From assembly GCA_963700925.1 (NCBI GenBank), contig OY969553.1, positions 3,906,001 through 3,970,000 of the forward strand: a DNA stretch of 64,000 nucleotides, given 5' to 3'. The position numbers and the translations under genes are program-made. Below, piece by piece: positions 63,495-64,000 of this stretch (positions are counted from its first letter, which is position 1; every line of letters starts with the position of its first letter). Below the pieces are notes generated by a model that worked only from the letters and a program-made list of their open reading frames with translations, was not told the DNA's origin and made no database searches. Source of the DNA: CAWJMD01 sp963700925 (GTDB lineage Bacteria > Actinomycetota > Actinomycetes > Actinomycetales > CAWJMD01).

Positions 63495-64000
63495 CCACCG
63501 CAACGGCGAGCAAGGCAGGGCTGCGCATCGGGCCCCACGCCGTCGCGACACCGATGGTGCTCGCCCCGATGGCCGGCATCACCAACCAGGCGTTCCGTGC
63601 CCTGTGTCGCGAGTTCGGCCCAGGCGGCGTGTACGTCAGCGAGATGGTCACCTCGCGTGCTCTGGTCGAGCGCACGCCCGAGTCGATGCGGCTGATCCAG
63701 CACGACGCCGACGAGCAGCCCCGCAGCGTGCAGCTGTACGGCGTCGACCCGGCCACCGTCGGCGCGGCCGTGCGCATGCTGCTCGACGAGGACCGGGCCG
63801 ACCACATCGACCTCAACTTCGGCTGCCCGGTCGCCAAGGTGACCCGCAAGGGCGGTGGCGCCGCGCTGCCGTGGAAGACGAACCTGTTCACGAGGGTGGT
63901 CCGCGCTGCCGTGACGGCCGCGCAGCCGCACGGCGTGCCCGTCACCGTGAAGATGCGGATGGGTGTCGACGCCGACCACCTGACCTACCTCGACGCGGGC
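63491..64000 (+). CDS. dusB: tRNA-dihydrouridine synthase (5' part)
   Basis: The first 170 residues are inside the window and the gene runs off its right edge. The pattern VLAPMAGITNQAFRALCREFG, SEMVTSRALVE, and IDLNFGCPVAKVTRKGGGAALPW with the catalytic Cys112 identifies the flavin-dependent Dus family, DusB subgroup in actinobacteria. It reduces uridines in the tRNA D-loop. The ATG overlaps the EamA stop (ATGA). Confidence 0.95.
   Translation, partial: MTTATASKAGLRIGPHAVATPMVLAPMAGITNQAFRALCREFGPGGVYVSEMVTSRALVERTPESMRLIQHDADEQPRSVQLYGVDPATVGAAVRMLLDEDRADHIDLNFGCPVAKVTRKGGGAALPWKTNLFTRVVRAAVTAAQPHGVPVTVKMRMGVDADHLTYLDAG

Overview
The window is very GC-rich, gene-dense DNA with many GTG starts and ATGA/GTGA gene overlaps. 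This fits a high-GC actinobacterium. The order leuS-degV-comEA-comEC-holA-rpsT-lepA-hemW-hrcA-dnaJ-phoH-ybeY-CNNM-era-recO-uppS-zur-glyS is the conserved actinobacterial chromosomal backbone, much as recalled for Mycobacterium tuberculosis around Rv2417c to Rv2357c. Single genes, DUF3097, DUF402 and DUF222/HNH families suggest Nocardioidaceae or a relative. This placement is inference from gene content, not from any rRNA, because none is present.

Layout. 1-4.2 kb: a scarred accessory segment. It holds a truncated secreted-protein gene, a multiply frameshifted DUF6318-type lipoprotein, a decayed type VII-like polymorphic toxin with an RNase A-like tail, a second toxin piece fused in frame to a CdiI-like immunity domain, and a frameshifted DUF222/HNH gene. 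5.8-8.2 kb: a PAS-GGDEF-EAL cyclic-di-GMP protein. 8.2-25.2 kb: housekeeping genes (leuS with a leucine leader peptide, degV, comEA/comEC, holA, rpsT, lepA), with an AhpD/MocR pair, a DUF402 gene, a DrrAB-type exporter, a MarR/monooxygenase pair and a PemK-like gene between them. 25.3-28.6 kb: a tandem acyl-CoA synthetase pair, the first copy a catalytically stripped pseudoenzyme. 28.6-40.5 kb: hemW, DUF3097, CIRCE-controlled hrcA-dnaJ, a SigE-family sigma factor with a GerMN/Gmad2 protein, HIT, phoH-ybeY-CNNM-era.

40.5-52.4 kb is an insertion relative to the recalled mycobacterial order. It carries asd, a glycerol regulon (iclR-glpK1, with glpK1 frameshifted, divergent from glpF-glpK2-glpD), a PspC-domain gene, leuA with its own leucine leader peptide, and a TPR-GGDEF protein. 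52.4-59.4 kb returns to the backbone: recO-uppS, a zinc-uptake operon znuA-znuC-znuB with zur, DUF6703, a small monooxygenase and glyS. 59.6-64 kb: DUF1353, a double-GNAT protein coupled to a PLP aminotransferase/desulfurase-like gene, and an EamA transporter preceded by a leaderless 13-codon ORF and followed by the start of dusB.

Regulation is unusually readable. A TANNNT -10 box lies 6-8 nt before the start codon of about a dozen genes, pointing to widespread leaderless transcripts. Recognisable operators include CIRCE (hrcA), a Zur box overlapping the znuA promoter, four MarR-type palindromes at an exact 16-bp spacing, and repeated GTTCGGC motifs between iclR and glpF. No tRNA, rRNA, CRISPR array, insertion sequence or attachment site was found.
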